Numbered from the stretch's first letter, positions 7,656 through 16,409 are shown. The stretch: 64,000 nt of DNA from Sphingomonadales bacterium UBA656 (GCA_002299895.1 DBOC01000002.1:62001-126000); one strand, 5' to 3'. The notes: a model not told the origin generated them from the letters alone. Made by a program: numbers and translations.

Positions 7656-9278
7656 TTAGCGAGAAGCGCGTCGCTGGGCAAGCGGTAACAATGCCAAGAG
7701 GATGAGCAGCCCAGCAAAAGCCAAAGGAATGACGTTGCCAAATCGCGCGAAGAATGTGGGCGCCTTGGCGCGCGGCAAAAATGCATCGATGCGGCCATCG
7801 CTGCCCAAGGGCAGGCTTTTTAGTATCCGGCCATCGGCGTCGATTATCGCACTGATCCCCGTGGGCGTGGAGCGGATGACGGGCAAGCCTTCCTCAATCG
7901 CGCGCAACCGTGCCTGCGCCAAATGTTGCGGCGGGCCAATCGTGCCAAACCACGCATCGTTCGATGGATTGAAGATGAAATCGGGCCGGTTATTGCGGTC
8001 GACCGTCTGGCCCGAGAAAATCATTTCATAACAGACCTGCATGCCAATTTTTACAGGCTTGCCGTCAACGGTTACGGTCATGGTCTGCGCACCCGGACCG
8101 GGCCAGAAATCAAGGCTACCCGGCACCAATCGCGCCAGTCCAAGCGGTTTCAGCAACCATGGCACAGGCAGATATTCGCCATAAGGCACCAAATGCGCTT
8201 TGTCATAATGGCCAAGCATCCGGCCAAAGGCGTCCATCGCGGAGACGCTGTTGCGCGCGGCGACCAATTGACGTTTTTCAAAAATGAGGCGGTTTGCGCC
8301 TGTTACCAGTACATCACCATCGGCCATCAATGTGGTGAGCCGCGCCCGCGCGCCGGCGGCGCTTTGCCCGGGCTGTCCATAATAATAACGATAGGGATAT
8401 CCGTCCTCCAGATAGTCGGGAATAGCAGCCTCCGGCCAAAGGATCAGGCGCGGCGCTTGACCGGGCAAGGGGCGGCTGTGCATCGCCAGCTTGGCAAAGT
8501 TCAGCGCATCATAGCCCGGCGCATATTTATCGGCTTGCGAGATATTGGGTTGCACAATGGTGACGGCGGTGCGCCCGCTGAGCGACGGTTCCGCCACATT
8601 AATTTTGGCCGACGACAAAATCGCCGCGCCAACAATCGCGGCCAAAACACATCCGTTTGTCCAACGCCGATTGCCGAGCAGCGCGATCGCACCGCTGGCC
8701 AAGATTATCAGTCCCCCAACGCCGTAGGTCCCGATTGTCGGCAGCCAAAGATCAAACCAGTGCGAAACAAATCCGACCGCGAGCGGGTTCCAGACATAGC
8801 CAGAGAACACCCAGCTGCGCAGCCACTCGGTGATAATCCACAAGCCAGCGAAGGCCAAGATGAGCGACAATGTACCAGCCCCATGTCCAGCATCGGCGCG
8901 GGAATGGCCAAATGTTTTCACCGCGAATTGGCGTATCCCAACGGCTCCCGCCGCAGCCAAAGCAGGATAGACTGCCAAATAGAGCGCCAGCAGGAGCACC
9001 GCGATATAGCCCAACCAAATGGGCATTGCCGCCTGAAAGGTGAAGGCGACCGCAATCCATTGATTGCCAAAGGTGAAATGCCCGACCCCGAATAGCCAGC
9101 CAAGAATGAAGGCCCGCTTTGTGTTTTGAGCGTGTGCGATCAGATGGATGAGCAATGCAAAGCAGACCAAAGTCAGCGGCCAAAGCCCCCAAGGTTCAAA
9201 ACCATAAGCCGACGCGGCGCCAGCGCCCATAGCGGACCAACGCGGAAAACGATGAAGCAGGGCGGAGATTTTCTGCAT
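7656..9278 (-). CDS. lnt: Apolipoprotein N-acyltransferase
   Basis: Adds the third acyl chain to the N-terminal cysteine of lipoproteins in the inner membrane, the last step after Lgt (also in this window) and LspA. The N-terminal about 210 residues hold the multi-helix membrane domain. The rest is a nitrilase-fold domain with the catalytic triad visible: Glu in LILWPEAAIPD (about residue 282), Lys in YDKAHLVPYGEYLP (about 361) and Cys in GMQVCYEMIF (about 415). A final hydrophobic helix closes the 540-residue protein. It is upstream of metK on the minus strand. Confidence 0.96.
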   Translation of the reverse strand: MQKISALLHRFPRWSAMGAGAASAYGFEPWGLWPLTLVCFALLIHLIAHAQNTKRAFILGWLFGVGHFTFGNQWIAVAFTFQAAMPIWLGYIAVLLLALYLAVYPALAAAGAVGIRQFAVKTFGHSRADAGHGAGTLSLILAFAGLWIITEWLRSWVFSGYVWNPLAVGFVSHWFDLWLPTIGTYGVGGLIILASGAIALLGNRRWTNGCVLAAIVGAAILSSAKINVAEPSLSGRTAVTIVQPNISQADKYAPGYDALNFAKLAMHSRPLPGQAPRLILWPEAAIPDYLEDGYPYRYYYGQPGQSAAGARARLTTLMADGDVLVTGANRLIFEKRQLVAARNSVSAMDAFGRMLGHYDKAHLVPYGEYLPVPWLLKPLGLARLVPGSLDFWPGPGAQTMTVTVDGKPVKIGMQVCYEMIFSGQTVDRNNRPDFIFNPSNDAWFGTIGPPQHLAQARLRAIEEGLPVIRSTPTGISAIIDADGRILKSLPLGSDGRIDAFLPRAKAPTFFARFGNVIPLAFAGLLILLALLPLAQRRASR

Positions 9279-9471
9279 GCCCCGCCTTTGCCGTTCATAT
9301 GTGACAAATGCAATCGCACAAACATCGGCATTGCTTATGGTTCACTGATGGCCTGCGCATGCATCGGCCAAGCAATTTGGCATGAATTAACAGTTGCGCC
9401 GTGCAAATGTCGCAGGAGCTTGCTAGTGCAGATAGCAACGACCAACCCTTGCTTAAACCGGTGACCCAAAA

Positions 9472-9891
9472 ATGCGCTTACGTCCCTTCCATCTGGCCTT
9501 TCCCGTCCATGATCTTGCCGCGGCACGGCATTTTTACGGCGCCATTTTGGGTTGCGCCGAAGGGCGTTCCTCAGACCATTGGGTCGATTTCAATTTTTTC
9601 GGGCATCAGCTTGTCGCGCATTTGGACCCATCAGCGCGCAGCGTATCGACGCATAACCCCGTCGATGGCCATGACGTCCCCGTCCCGCATTTCGGCGTTG
9701 TTTTGGAAATGGCGCAATGGGAAGCCTTGGCCGAACGCGTAAAGGCGGCGGGCATTCATTTCGGTATTGAACCACATATAAGGTTCAAGGGCCAAGTGGG
9801 CGAACAAGCCACGATGTTCTTTTATGACCCCAGCGGCAATGCGCTGGAGTTCAAGGCCTTTGCCGACGATGCAAATTTGTTTGCGCGCTGA
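9472..9891 (+). CDS. VOC-family (glyoxalase/dioxygenase superfamily) protein
   Basis: A 139-residue single-module VOC protein with metal-ligand candidates in RPFHLAFPVHDL (N-terminal His), PHFGVVLEM, and FFYDPSGNALEFKAF, whose C-terminal Glu is the usual last ligand. Members include dioxygenases, glyoxalases and resistance proteins, and the substrate cannot be told here. The neighbour 38 bases downstream is the ribosomal oxygenase gene in the same direction; a functional link is not evident. The 190 bases upstream hold no other recognisable feature. Confidence 0.85.
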   Translation: MRLRPFHLAFPVHDLAAARHFYGAILGCAEGRSSDHWVDFNFFGHQLVAHLDPSARSVSTHNPVDGHDVPVPHFGVVLEMAQWEALAERVKAAGIHFGIEPHIRFKGQVGEQATMFFYDPSGNALEFKAFADDANLFAR

Positions 9892-9929
9892 CGCTTGCAT
9901 TTTGCGGCTTTAGGCCACAGCGCAAAGCC

Positions 9930-11081
9930 ATGGACCTACAAAATTTCGACATTGATGTATTCCTGCGCGAATATTGGCAGAAAAAACCCCTGCTGATCCG
10001 CAATGCGTTTCGCTACTGGCAAAACCCGCTGGAGCCGGACGAGCTCGCTGGGCTTGCCTGCGCCGAAGAAATGGAATCGCGGCTGATTTGCCAAACCGAT
10101 GCCGGTTGGGCGATGGAGCAAGGTCCGCTGGCGGAGGAACGGCTCGTCAGCCTTGGCAAAAGCCATTGGACGTTACTGGTGCAAGCGGTCGACCATCATG
10201 TCCCCGCAGTTGCCGACTTGATCGCGCCATTTCGGTTCATTCCCAATTGGCGCATCGACGATGTGATGGTCAGCCTCGCCGCCGACCAAGGCGGGGTGGG
10301 GCCGCATTTCGACCAATATGATGTTTTCCTAATCCAAGGGCTTGGCCGCCGTCATTGGCAGATCGGGCCGCATTGCGACGCCGATACGCCTTTGCTGCCG
10401 CATGCGGATTTGAAATTGTTGAGCGATTTTCAGGCGACCGAGGAATGGGTGCTCGAACCCGGTGATATGCTCTACGTCCCGCCAGGGTTCGCGCATAATG
10501 GCGTTGCGGTGGGTTCGGATTGCATGACTTACTCGGTCGGTTTCCGCGCCCCATCGCGCGCCGACCTTTTGGGCCATTATGTCGACGATGTTCTCGATGG
10601 CATAAAGGACGATGAACTTTATCGCGATCCGGATTTGAAGCCCCAAGCCAATGCGGGGGAGATTTTACCCGAGGCGCTGGAGCGGCTTCAACAAATGATG
10701 CTCGAATCCTTGTCCGACCCCGCCCATTTCGCCCGCTGGTTTGGCATCTTCAACAGCACGTCCAAATATCCCGACATGGATTGGCGACCCGAAGAGCCGA
10801 TTACGCCCGAGGAACTGCGCGCGGCGATCAGCGCGCAACTGCCGCTGGCGCGTAATCCGGCGAGCCGTCTGGCCTTTATCGCAGGCGGCAACGACGCGTT
10901 GATGCTGTTTGCTGATGGCGTCTGTTTTGACTGTGTTGGCGAGACTGCTGCGTTGGCGCGCGATTTGTGCGCGAACGACAATGTTGTTTTGGATACCGAC
11001 CTTGCATCCAACCCCGCCGCCGTCGATCTCCTGACGCAGCTGTGCAATCTGGGCTGCATCGCGTTCGATAGCGAGGATTGA
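9930..11081 (+). CDS. roxA: RoxA/YcfD-type ribosomal protein oxygenase (JmjC-like cupin)
   Basis: 2-oxoglutarate/Fe(II)-dependent hydroxylase; the characterised E. coli relative hydroxylates an arginine of ribosomal protein L16. The 383-residue protein has the N-terminal entry FLREYWQKKPLLIRNAF. Its JmjC core has the iron ligands in GPHFDQYDVFLIQGLGRRHW (HxD near residue 126) and a distal His in YVPPGFAHNGVAVG (near 188), and a winged-helix C-terminal part follows. L16 as substrate is by family analogy. Confidence 0.88.
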   Translation: MDLQNFDIDVFLREYWQKKPLLIRNAFRYWQNPLEPDELAGLACAEEMESRLICQTDAGWAMEQGPLAEERLVSLGKSHWTLLVQAVDHHVPAVADLIAPFRFIPNWRIDDVMVSLAADQGGVGPHFDQYDVFLIQGLGRRHWQIGPHCDADTPLLPHADLKLLSDFQATEEWVLEPGDMLYVPPGFAHNGVAVGSDCMTYSVGFRAPSRADLLGHYVDDVLDGIKDDELYRDPDLKPQANAGEILPEALERLQQMMLESLSDPAHFARWFGIFNSTSKYPDMDWRPEEPITPEELRAAISAQLPLARNPASRLAFIAGGNDALMLFADGVCFDCVGETAALARDLCANDNVVLDTDLASNPAAVDLLTQLCNLGCIAFDSED

Positions 11082-11082
11082 T

Positions 11083-11262
11083 CTGCGCACGCGGCTCAGC
11101 ATTTGCGCGAAAAAAGCGCGTTATGTGTCGGAAGCTGACGCGCTATCGGCGATTGCAGCGGCGACCATCACCTTGCGGCATTATGCGTGCGATCGTTGCG
11201 GGCAATTTCATCTGACCAGCCGGACCAAGGGCAAGCGCATCGCGCGGCCGGTAAAGCCTTAG
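11083..11262 (+). CDS. Small CxxC protein of unknown function
   Basis: A 59-codon frame encodes a basic protein that starts LRTRLSICAKKARYVSEADA and has the conserved-looking core YACDRCGQFHLTSRTKGK. The CxxC followed by a His suggests a zinc-ribbon-like knuckle. I know similar short proteins only as hypothetical genes in sphingomonads. There is no ATG: CTG at 11083, ATT at 11077 (overlapping the roxA stop) or an internal GTG would have to start it. It begins where roxA ends, so translational coupling is plausible. Its stop overlaps the end of the convergent pseudouridine synthase gene by 4 bases. Confidence 0.5.
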   Translation: MRTRLSICAKKARYVSEADALSAIAAATITLRHYACDRCGQFHLTSRTKGKRIARPVKP

Positions 11263-11810
11263 ACCTCGACTTCGCGCCAAGTGCCCGGTGCCAAGCCATC
11301 GAGCGTCCATTCGCCAATCGCCCGCCGGACCAGCCGCAAGGTCGGATGCCCGACCGCCGCCGTCATGCGGCGCACTTGCCGGTTGCGGCCTTCGCGGATG
11401 GTCAGCATGATCCAACTATCGGGCACCGACAGCCGCACGCGGATCGGCGGGTCGCGCGGCCAGAGCATCGGGTCGGCAATCCGCTCGGCTTCGCACGGCA
11501 GGGTGAGGCCATCCTTCAACGAAACGCCGCGCCGCAATTGCACGAGCGCATCGTCGGTCACTTCGCCCTCTACCTGCACCCAATAGCATTTGGCCATTTT
11601 ATATTTCGGGTCCGATATCCGCGCCTGCAACCGGCCATCATCGGTCAGCAGCATCAACCCTTCACTATCCATATCGAGCCGCCCAGCCGGATAGACGCCG
11701 GGCACATCAATAAATTGCGACAGTGTCGGCCGCGGTGAACTCTCCGTCCCCTTGTCGGTAAATTGCGGCAAGACGCCATAAGGTTTGTTGAACAGGATGA
11801 TCCGCGACAT
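11259..11810 (-). CDS. rluE: RluE/RsuA-family 23S rRNA pseudouridine synthase
   Basis: Isomerises a uridine in rRNA to pseudouridine; the compact size (183 residues, no S4 domain) and sequence fit RluE, which modifies the 2457 region of 23S rRNA. Visible motifs are ILFNKPYGVL at the N-terminus, the catalytic aspartate in VYPAGRLDMDSEGLMLLT, KCYWVQVEG and EGRNRQVRRMTAAVGHPTLR. It is transcribed away from the GTA cluster that starts 230 bases to its right. Confidence 0.9.
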   Translation of the reverse strand: MSRIILFNKPYGVLPQFTDKGTESSPRPTLSQFIDVPGVYPAGRLDMDSEGLMLLTDDGRLQARISDPKYKMAKCYWVQVEGEVTDDALVQLRRGVSLKDGLTLPCEAERIADPMLWPRDPPIRVRLSVPDSWIMLTIREGRNRQVRRMTAAVGHPTLRLVRRAIGEWTLDGLAPGTWREVEV

Positions 11811-11899
11811 GGGGGTTCATTAGCGGAAGCTGGGAAGATGCGAAATGCTGTTGTGGGTGGGGGGGATTTTCCGCTATAACCAAATAGGCTAAAAATATA

Positions 11900-11934
11900 T
11901 TGACATCGTAACCATAAAAGGTTAGTTTATGTCA
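11900..11934 (+). promoter_or_regulatory. Candidate promoter inside a 34-bp dyad, upstream of the GTA cluster
   Basis: TTGACA (11900-11905), 17 bases, then TAGTTT (11923-11928) reads as a sigma-70-like promoter toward the terminase genes. It is covered by a nested inverted repeat: outer arms TGACAT (11901) and ATGTCA (11929), inner arms TAACC (11909) and GGTTA (11920). Overlap of promoter and dyad is what a repressor or activator site looks like. The region is AT-rich against its surroundings. Confidence 0.5.
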
Positions 11935-12037
11935 TAGTCGAAAATTGCGAGTCGCGTTGGGGCTCGCTTTCATCATCACCCAATGGGGTCGAAGCGCAGT
12001 CTTCGGCCCTTTTTCTTTGCGCTCAGGAGGGCTGGAT

Positions 12038-12547
12038 ATGGCCATCAATAATACACCCGTGCCCGATGCGCGGTTGAATATGAAAATCCGTAGCCTTTTT
12101 TTGGACCATTTGGCGCAGACGGCGAATGTCGCGGCGTCGGCGCGCGCGGCGGGGGTGTCGAGCAATGCGGTCTATGCCGAGCGGCGGCGGACGCCTGCTT
12201 TTCGCGACGCATGGGCGCTGGCTTTGGCGGAGGGCTATGCCCGGTTGGAGACCGATTTGCTGGCCGAGGCGCTGCAGAAGCCGAGCGGACGAACTGCCGA
12301 CGGCACGTTAAAGGCGCGGGCGCAAAAGCATCGTCTGGCGATTGCCTTGCTCAGCACGCATCGTGCTTCGGTCAAGGGGGGTGCGTCCGTTGCGCCTGCG
12401 GCCAAGCCCGCGCAGCCCGATTTGGCGACGTTAAAGGCGCAGTTGGTCCTGAAGCTGACGCAGATGCGGCAACGGGCCGAAGAGAGCGCGGCGGCCCGCG
12501 CCGAAGCTGAACCCGAACATGCAGGGGCGCCCAATGCCGATGTGTAA
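12038..12547 (+). CDS. GTA/phage small terminase-like protein (gp1)
   Basis: A 169-residue protein just ahead of TerL. It has a helix-turn-helix-like segment (TANVAASARAAGVSSNAVYAER) near residues 28-50 and a charged, Ala-rich C-terminal helix, as expected for a small terminase that recognises DNA and recruits TerL. The frame is open further upstream, but the ATG at 12038 has a perfect AGGAGG 7 bases before it and removes an unlikely N-terminal extension. It overlaps the TerL start and is the first gene of the morphogenesis cluster. Confidence 0.75.
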   Translation: MAINNTPVPDARLNMKIRSLFLDHLAQTANVAASARAAGVSSNAVYAERRRTPAFRDAWALALAEGYARLETDLLAEALQKPSGRTADGTLKARAQKHRLAIALLSTHRASVKGGASVAPAAKPAQPDLATLKAQLVLKLTQMRQRAEESAAARAEAEPEHAGAPNADV

Positions 12548-13835
12548 TGCGCAAGCTTTGCTGGCACTGCCGCATGATCAGATGGTCGAGGTCATCCGCC
12601 GCTGGACCCGGAAAAAAATGACCGAAACGCAAAGCTGGAATTTTTGGGCGCGCGATGATCAGGCCGCGCCTTTGGAGGATTGGCGCGTCTGGCTGGTGAT
12701 GGCGGGGCGCGGTTATGGCAAAACGCGCATGGGGGCGGAATGGGTGCGCGCCTTGGCAGCGCAACATGCCGGTGCGCGCTTTGCATTGGTGGGCGCAACC
12801 TTGAATGAAGCGCGCGCCGTGATGGTCGAGGGCGAAAGCGGGCTTTTGTCGTTGCCTCATTCCGAGCGCCCCATATGGGAACCGAGCCTGCGCCGTTTGA
12901 CATGGGCGAATGGCGCGATGGCCACTTTGTTTTCGGCCGCAGAACCCGAAAGCCTGCGCGGGCCGCAGCATGATTTTGCCTGGGCCGATGAAATTGCCAA
13001 ATGGCCCAGCGGGATCAAAGCGTGGGACAATCTGATGCTTGGGCTTCGGCTTGGCGAGAACCCCCGCGCGATGGCGACAACGACGCCGCGTCCGGTGTCT
13101 TTGGTGCGGCGGCTTAACGCGGAAAAGGGCGTGGCAATCACGCATGGGCGCACAACCGACAATGATATGAATTTGCCACCGGACTTCATCGCATCGGTGC
13201 GTGCGATTTATGCGGGAACGCGGTTGGGGCGGCAGGAATTGGATGGCGAACTGATCGCCGATGCGGCTGGCGCATTATGGTCTCGCGATTTGCTGGAACG
13301 GCAACGCGCAACTGCTGCACCCGAATTGAAACGCGTGGTCATTGGTGTGGACCCGCCAGTGTCGGAAAATGGCGACACCTGCGGCATAATCGCGGTCGGG
13401 CTGGGCGTTGATAAAAACGCCTATGTGCTGGCAGACCATAGCATCGCTGGCGCATCACCCGAACGCTGGGCCCGCGCGGTCGCAGCGGCGGCCGAGGCGT
13501 GGCAGGCGGACCGTGTGGTGGCGGAGATCAATCAGGGCGGCAATATGGTTGAAACCGTATTGCGCGCGGCGGACATTATGATGCCCATAAAGCGGGCGCA
13601 CGCAAGCAAAAGCAAATCCGTCCGCGCCGAGCCGATCGCGACCTTATACGAAGCTGGGCGGGTCTTTCATGTGCGGACATTTTTGGAACTGGAGGACCAG
13701 ATGTGCGGCCTGATTGCAGGTGGCGGCTATGAAGGTCCCGGCCGCTCCCCCGACCGCGCCGACGCTTTGGTATGGGCCTTGAGCGAATTGATGCTCGGCA
13801 AAACAGATCGCGTGCCGCAGGTGCGGCTGCTCTAA
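12540..13835 (+). CDS. GTA/phage terminase large subunit (TerL, gp2)
   Basis: DNA-packaging motor: ATPase plus nuclease. Walker A is MAGRGYGKTRMG (residues about 54-65), Walker B is FAWADEIAKW, and the coupling motif is ATTTPRPVSL. The RNase H-like nuclease domain begins at VVIGVDPPVSENGDTCG and ends with DRADALVWALSEL, supplying the acidic metal ligands. I choose the ATG at 12540, which overlaps the gp1 stop; ATGs at 12519 and 12534 are alternatives. The length (about 431) and motifs match the TerL proteins of RcGTA-like elements. Confidence 0.93.
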   Translation: MCNAQALLALPHDQMVEVIRRWTRKKMTETQSWNFWARDDQAAPLEDWRVWLVMAGRGYGKTRMGAEWVRALAAQHAGARFALVGATLNEARAVMVEGESGLLSLPHSERPIWEPSLRRLTWANGAMATLFSAAEPESLRGPQHDFAWADEIAKWPSGIKAWDNLMLGLRLGENPRAMATTTPRPVSLVRRLNAEKGVAITHGRTTDNDMNLPPDFIASVRAIYAGTRLGRQELDGELIADAAGALWSRDLLERQRATAAPELKRVVIGVDPPVSENGDTCGIIAVGLGVDKNAYVLADHSIAGASPERWARAVAAAAEAWQADRVVAEINQGGNMVETVLRAADIMMPIKRAHASKSKSVRAEPIATLYEAGRVFHVRTFLELEDQMCGLIAGGGYEGPGRSPDRADALVWALSELMLGKTDRVPQVRLL

Positions 13836-13851
13836 GCAAAAGGACAAATAT

Positions 13852-15021
13852 ATGAATATCTTCGGCTGGAAATCAGCCGGGCGTGGGTATCTGCGTCCGG
13901 CCAAAACGCGTGTGCAGCAGGATCGTCTGCCGGGCTTGCGCGGCTATGCTTTGGGCAGCTTGGGCGAATGGCCCCGGCATTATGAAGCGCAGATGCGCGA
14001 AGGTTATTTGTCCAACGCGATTGCCCAGCGCGCGGTGCGGTTGATTGCCGAAGGATTGGCGTCGGCGCCGCTGATCGCGAGCGATAAACGCGCTTTAGAC
14101 TTGGTGCGCACAACGTCGGCGGGGCAGGCATTGATTGAGACGGTGGCAACGCATCTGTTGCTGCACGGCAATGCTTATGTTGAGCTATTGTCCGGCAATG
14201 ATGGGCGGCCAGCGGAATTGTTCGCCTTGCGGCCCGAACGCATGACGATAGAGGCCGACACGCGCGGCTGGCCCGTGGCCTTTGTCTATAAAGCTGGCCA
14301 AGTCGCGAGCCGTTTGCCCGCCGAAAATGTCATCCATATCCGGTCAATCCACCCGCTCGATGACCATTATGGGCTGGGCTGTCTCAGCGCCGCATCGGGC
14401 GCGGTGGCGACGCATAATGCGGCGACGAAATGGAATAAGGCGTTGCTCGATAATGCGGCGCGGCCATCGGGCGCCTTGGTCTATGACATGGGCGACAGCG
14501 GGACGTTGAACGGCGAACAATATGCACGGTTGAAGGAGGAGCTGTCCGCCAGTTTCCAAGGGGCGGGTAATGCCGGGCGGCCGATGCTGCTTGAGGGCGG
14601 CCTGAAATGGCAAGCCATGGCGCTGACTCCGGCGGAGATGGATTTTGCCGGATTGAAGGAGGCGGCGGCGCGCGAAATTGCGCTCGCTTTTGGCGTCCCG
14701 CCTGTGTTGCTTGGCCTGCCGGGCGATGCGACCTACGCCAATTATCGCGAGGCCAATCGCGCACTTTGGAACCAGAGCATCATCCCCTTGGCGCGCAAGA
14801 TATTGGACGCGCTGGCGCAAGGGCTGCGCCCCTATTTTGATGGCCTGACATTGGGACTGGATTTGGATGCAATCCCTGCGCTGGCCGAGGATCGTGAGCG
14901 TTTATGGGCGCAAGTGGGCGCCGCAGACTTTTTGACAATGGAAGAAAAACGCGCGGCGGTGGGAATTGGGGCCATTGTGCCGCCAGCAGAGATATCGAAC
15001 GAAACGGGTGCAACTGAATGA
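13852..15021 (+). CDS. GTA/phage portal protein, HK97 family (gp3)
   Basis: Forms the ring through which DNA enters the capsid. The 389-residue protein shows the HK97-portal features: ETVATHLLLHGNAYVELL, LFALRPERMTIE, NVIHIRSIHPLDDHYGLGCLSAA, and the C-terminal GVPPVLLGLPGDATYANYREANRALW. A clear ribosome binding site (AAAGGA) precedes the ATG 16 bases after TerL. In other GTAs the next gene follows directly. Here about 700 bases with an unrelated gene intervene before the DUF6127-like gene. Confidence 0.93.
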   Translation: MNIFGWKSAGRGYLRPAKTRVQQDRLPGLRGYALGSLGEWPRHYEAQMREGYLSNAIAQRAVRLIAEGLASAPLIASDKRALDLVRTTSAGQALIETVATHLLLHGNAYVELLSGNDGRPAELFALRPERMTIEADTRGWPVAFVYKAGQVASRLPAENVIHIRSIHPLDDHYGLGCLSAASGAVATHNAATKWNKALLDNAARPSGALVYDMGDSGTLNGEQYARLKEELSASFQGAGNAGRPMLLEGGLKWQAMALTPAEMDFAGLKEAAAREIALAFGVPPVLLGLPGDATYANYREANRALWNQSIIPLARKILDALAQGLRPYFDGLTLGLDLDAIPALAEDRERLWAQVGAADFLTMEEKRAAVGIGAIVPPAEISNETGATE

Positions 15022-15161
15022 AATAGAATTGAAAAATCGTTAAAAATCAAACAAAAGATGGACGTAGAAATCGTTCCAAATTATCAAGTTCAATTAAGGC
15101 GACTGCATTCACTGGGGGCAACTTCGCAAAACCATACCGAACACAAAAGGGGAGAAGTAAA

Positions 15162-15614
15162 ATGGATCCTCGCATACAAATGGGCGATATGCTCAACGGC
15201 ATTGGACAGCATCTTGCCGACATTCTCGATCAGCACCCCGATGGTAGTTATTTGTATGCCGAAGTGACCGAAGGCTCCTGTGAAGCAGGTATTTTCTTCG
15301 ATGAAGGCAAACAGGTGGTCTATTTTGATCCAAGTGACGAGCTGTTTGACGCATTGTTCGACCTGTGGAATTTCGCCGAGGCGGATAAGAAATGGGCTGT
15401 GCTTCATTATGAAGTAAAAGACGGCAAGTTCAACGTCCGTTTTTTATATCCTGATCAATTAGATCCGGAGGAATTCAGTTATGAACGTCGAGCGCGCGCA
15501 TTGCACGAGCGTTATGGCGACAAGCCTGTCATCTATCCCACGCCGGACGGAGATTATCGTGAACTGACATTGGACGATTTTCCCGACGACGATGATGAGA
15601 GTCCTGCGACCTAG
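15162..15614 (+). CDS. YezG/DUF600-type immunity protein inserted in the GTA cluster
   Basis: An acidic 150-residue protein unrelated to phage morphogenesis. The order of motifs matches the YezG (DUF600) antitoxin family: DMLNGIGQHLADIL, SYLYAEVTEGSCEAGIFF, the WAVLHYEVKDGKFNVRFLYP strand pair, then the PEEFSYERRARALHERYGD helix. YezG of Bacillus neutralises the LXG nuclease toxin YeeF; no LXG or other toxin is recognisable near it here. The gene has its own GGGGAG ribosome binding site and noncoding, visibly AT-richer flanks, whereas nearly all its neighbours overlap or abut. This suggests late insertion. Family call from pattern recognition only. Confidence 0.7.
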   Translation: MDPRIQMGDMLNGIGQHLADILDQHPDGSYLYAEVTEGSCEAGIFFDEGKQVVYFDPSDELFDALFDLWNFAEADKKWAVLHYEVKDGKFNVRFLYPDQLDPEEFSYERRARALHERYGDKPVIYPTPDGDYRELTLDDFPDDDDESPAT

Positions 15615-15746
15615 CTGTCGTTTCATTTCCAAAAGACACAATGACCGCCGGTTGCCGTCTGCACCACGCATGACGCTGAGAAAACAGCGCGACCCGTAAT
15701 GGCGGATGCAGCTCGTTTGGGTCCGATTTACACATAGGAAACATCA

Positions 15747-16004
15747 ATGGTTGAGAATAATTTGCAAGGTCTGCTGGAGCAGGCCTCCGAAACGGGTGCG
15801 CGTCGTGCGTTGGCTGGGTTGGGGCTGGATGATGCCAGCGCCGCCAAGGATATGAGCGAATTGCGCGAGTTGCTGTCCGCCTGGCGCGACGCCAAACGCT
15901 CGGCACGCAAGGCGGCGATTGGTTGGGTCGTGCGCATGGTGCTGGCGTTTTTGCTGATCGGCATTGCGTTCCGATTGGGACTGACTGGATTGGTCAGCCA
16001 ATGA
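15747..16004 (+). CDS. Small GTA membrane-type protein (DUF6127-like, gp3.5 position)
   Basis: An 85-residue protein with an amphipathic N-terminal half (NNLQGLLEQASETGARRAL, then DMSELRELLSAWRDAKRSAR) and one hydrophobic helix (VVRMVLAFLLIGIAFRLGL) near the C-terminus. Its place between portal and protease is that of RcGTA g3.5. Its stop overlaps the protease start (ATGA), so it is translated with the head genes. Exact function unknown. Confidence 0.75.
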   Translation: MVENNLQGLLEQASETGARRALAGLGLDDASAAKDMSELRELLSAWRDAKRSARKAAIGWVVRMVLAFLLIGIAFRLGLTGLVSQ

Positions 16005-16408
16005 GGCTGGCGGGCTATGCCGCGATCTTTGATGCGCCGGACAAGGGCGGCGATATTGTCCGCAAGGGGGCGTTTGCGCGCGCGGCAAAAGCCGGCCTGC
16101 CGTTGCTGTGGCAACATGACCAACGCCGCCGCATCGGCTTTGTCGAAAGTTTAAGCGAAGATGCACGCGGCCTGCGCGTCATTGCGCAGCTCGATGATGA
16201 CAATGCCTTTGTACAGGCGGGCAGCGGTCTGTCCTTTGGCTACCGCGTGCGTGCGATGCAGCAACAGGAATATCGGGAACTTACCGACCTCGACCTCATT
16301 GAGGTCAGTGTTGTTACCACCCCGATGCAGCCGCTCGCCCGTGTGCTGGCGGTCGAGGCGGGCGGCGTAAGCGCCTCAGAAACCACACAATTCACGCAAG
16401 GAGAATGA
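16001..16408 (+). CDS. HK97-family prohead protease (gp4)
   Basis: Matures the capsid by cleaving scaffold or capsid N-termini. The 135-residue protein has the family core LAGYAAIFDAPDKGGDIVRKGAF, the histidine in LLWQHDQRRRIGFV and the serine in GSGLSFGYRV, with ELTDLDLIEVSVVTTPM following. The frame is open upstream, but the ATG at 16001 overlaps the preceding stop in the ATGA arrangement and starts exactly at family homology. Confidence 0.9.
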   Translation: MRLAGYAAIFDAPDKGGDIVRKGAFARAAKAGLPLLWQHDQRRRIGFVESLSEDARGLRVIAQLDDDNAFVQAGSGLSFGYRVRAMQQQEYRELTDLDLIEVSVVTTPMQPLARVLAVEAGGVSASETTQFTQGE

Positions 16409-16409
16409 C

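Noticed and set aside
13087..13105. Further match to the GACACCGGT operator core (minus strand reads AAAGACACCGGACGC)
   Set aside because: It lies inside the terminase coding sequence, only the 9-base core half matches, and the flank differs. Treated as chance.
15058..15160. Frame starting MDVEIVPNYQVQL before the YezG-type gene
   Set aside because: It runs out of frame into the YezG gene, has no ribosome binding site and no recognisable homology; more likely leader or remnant of the insertion.
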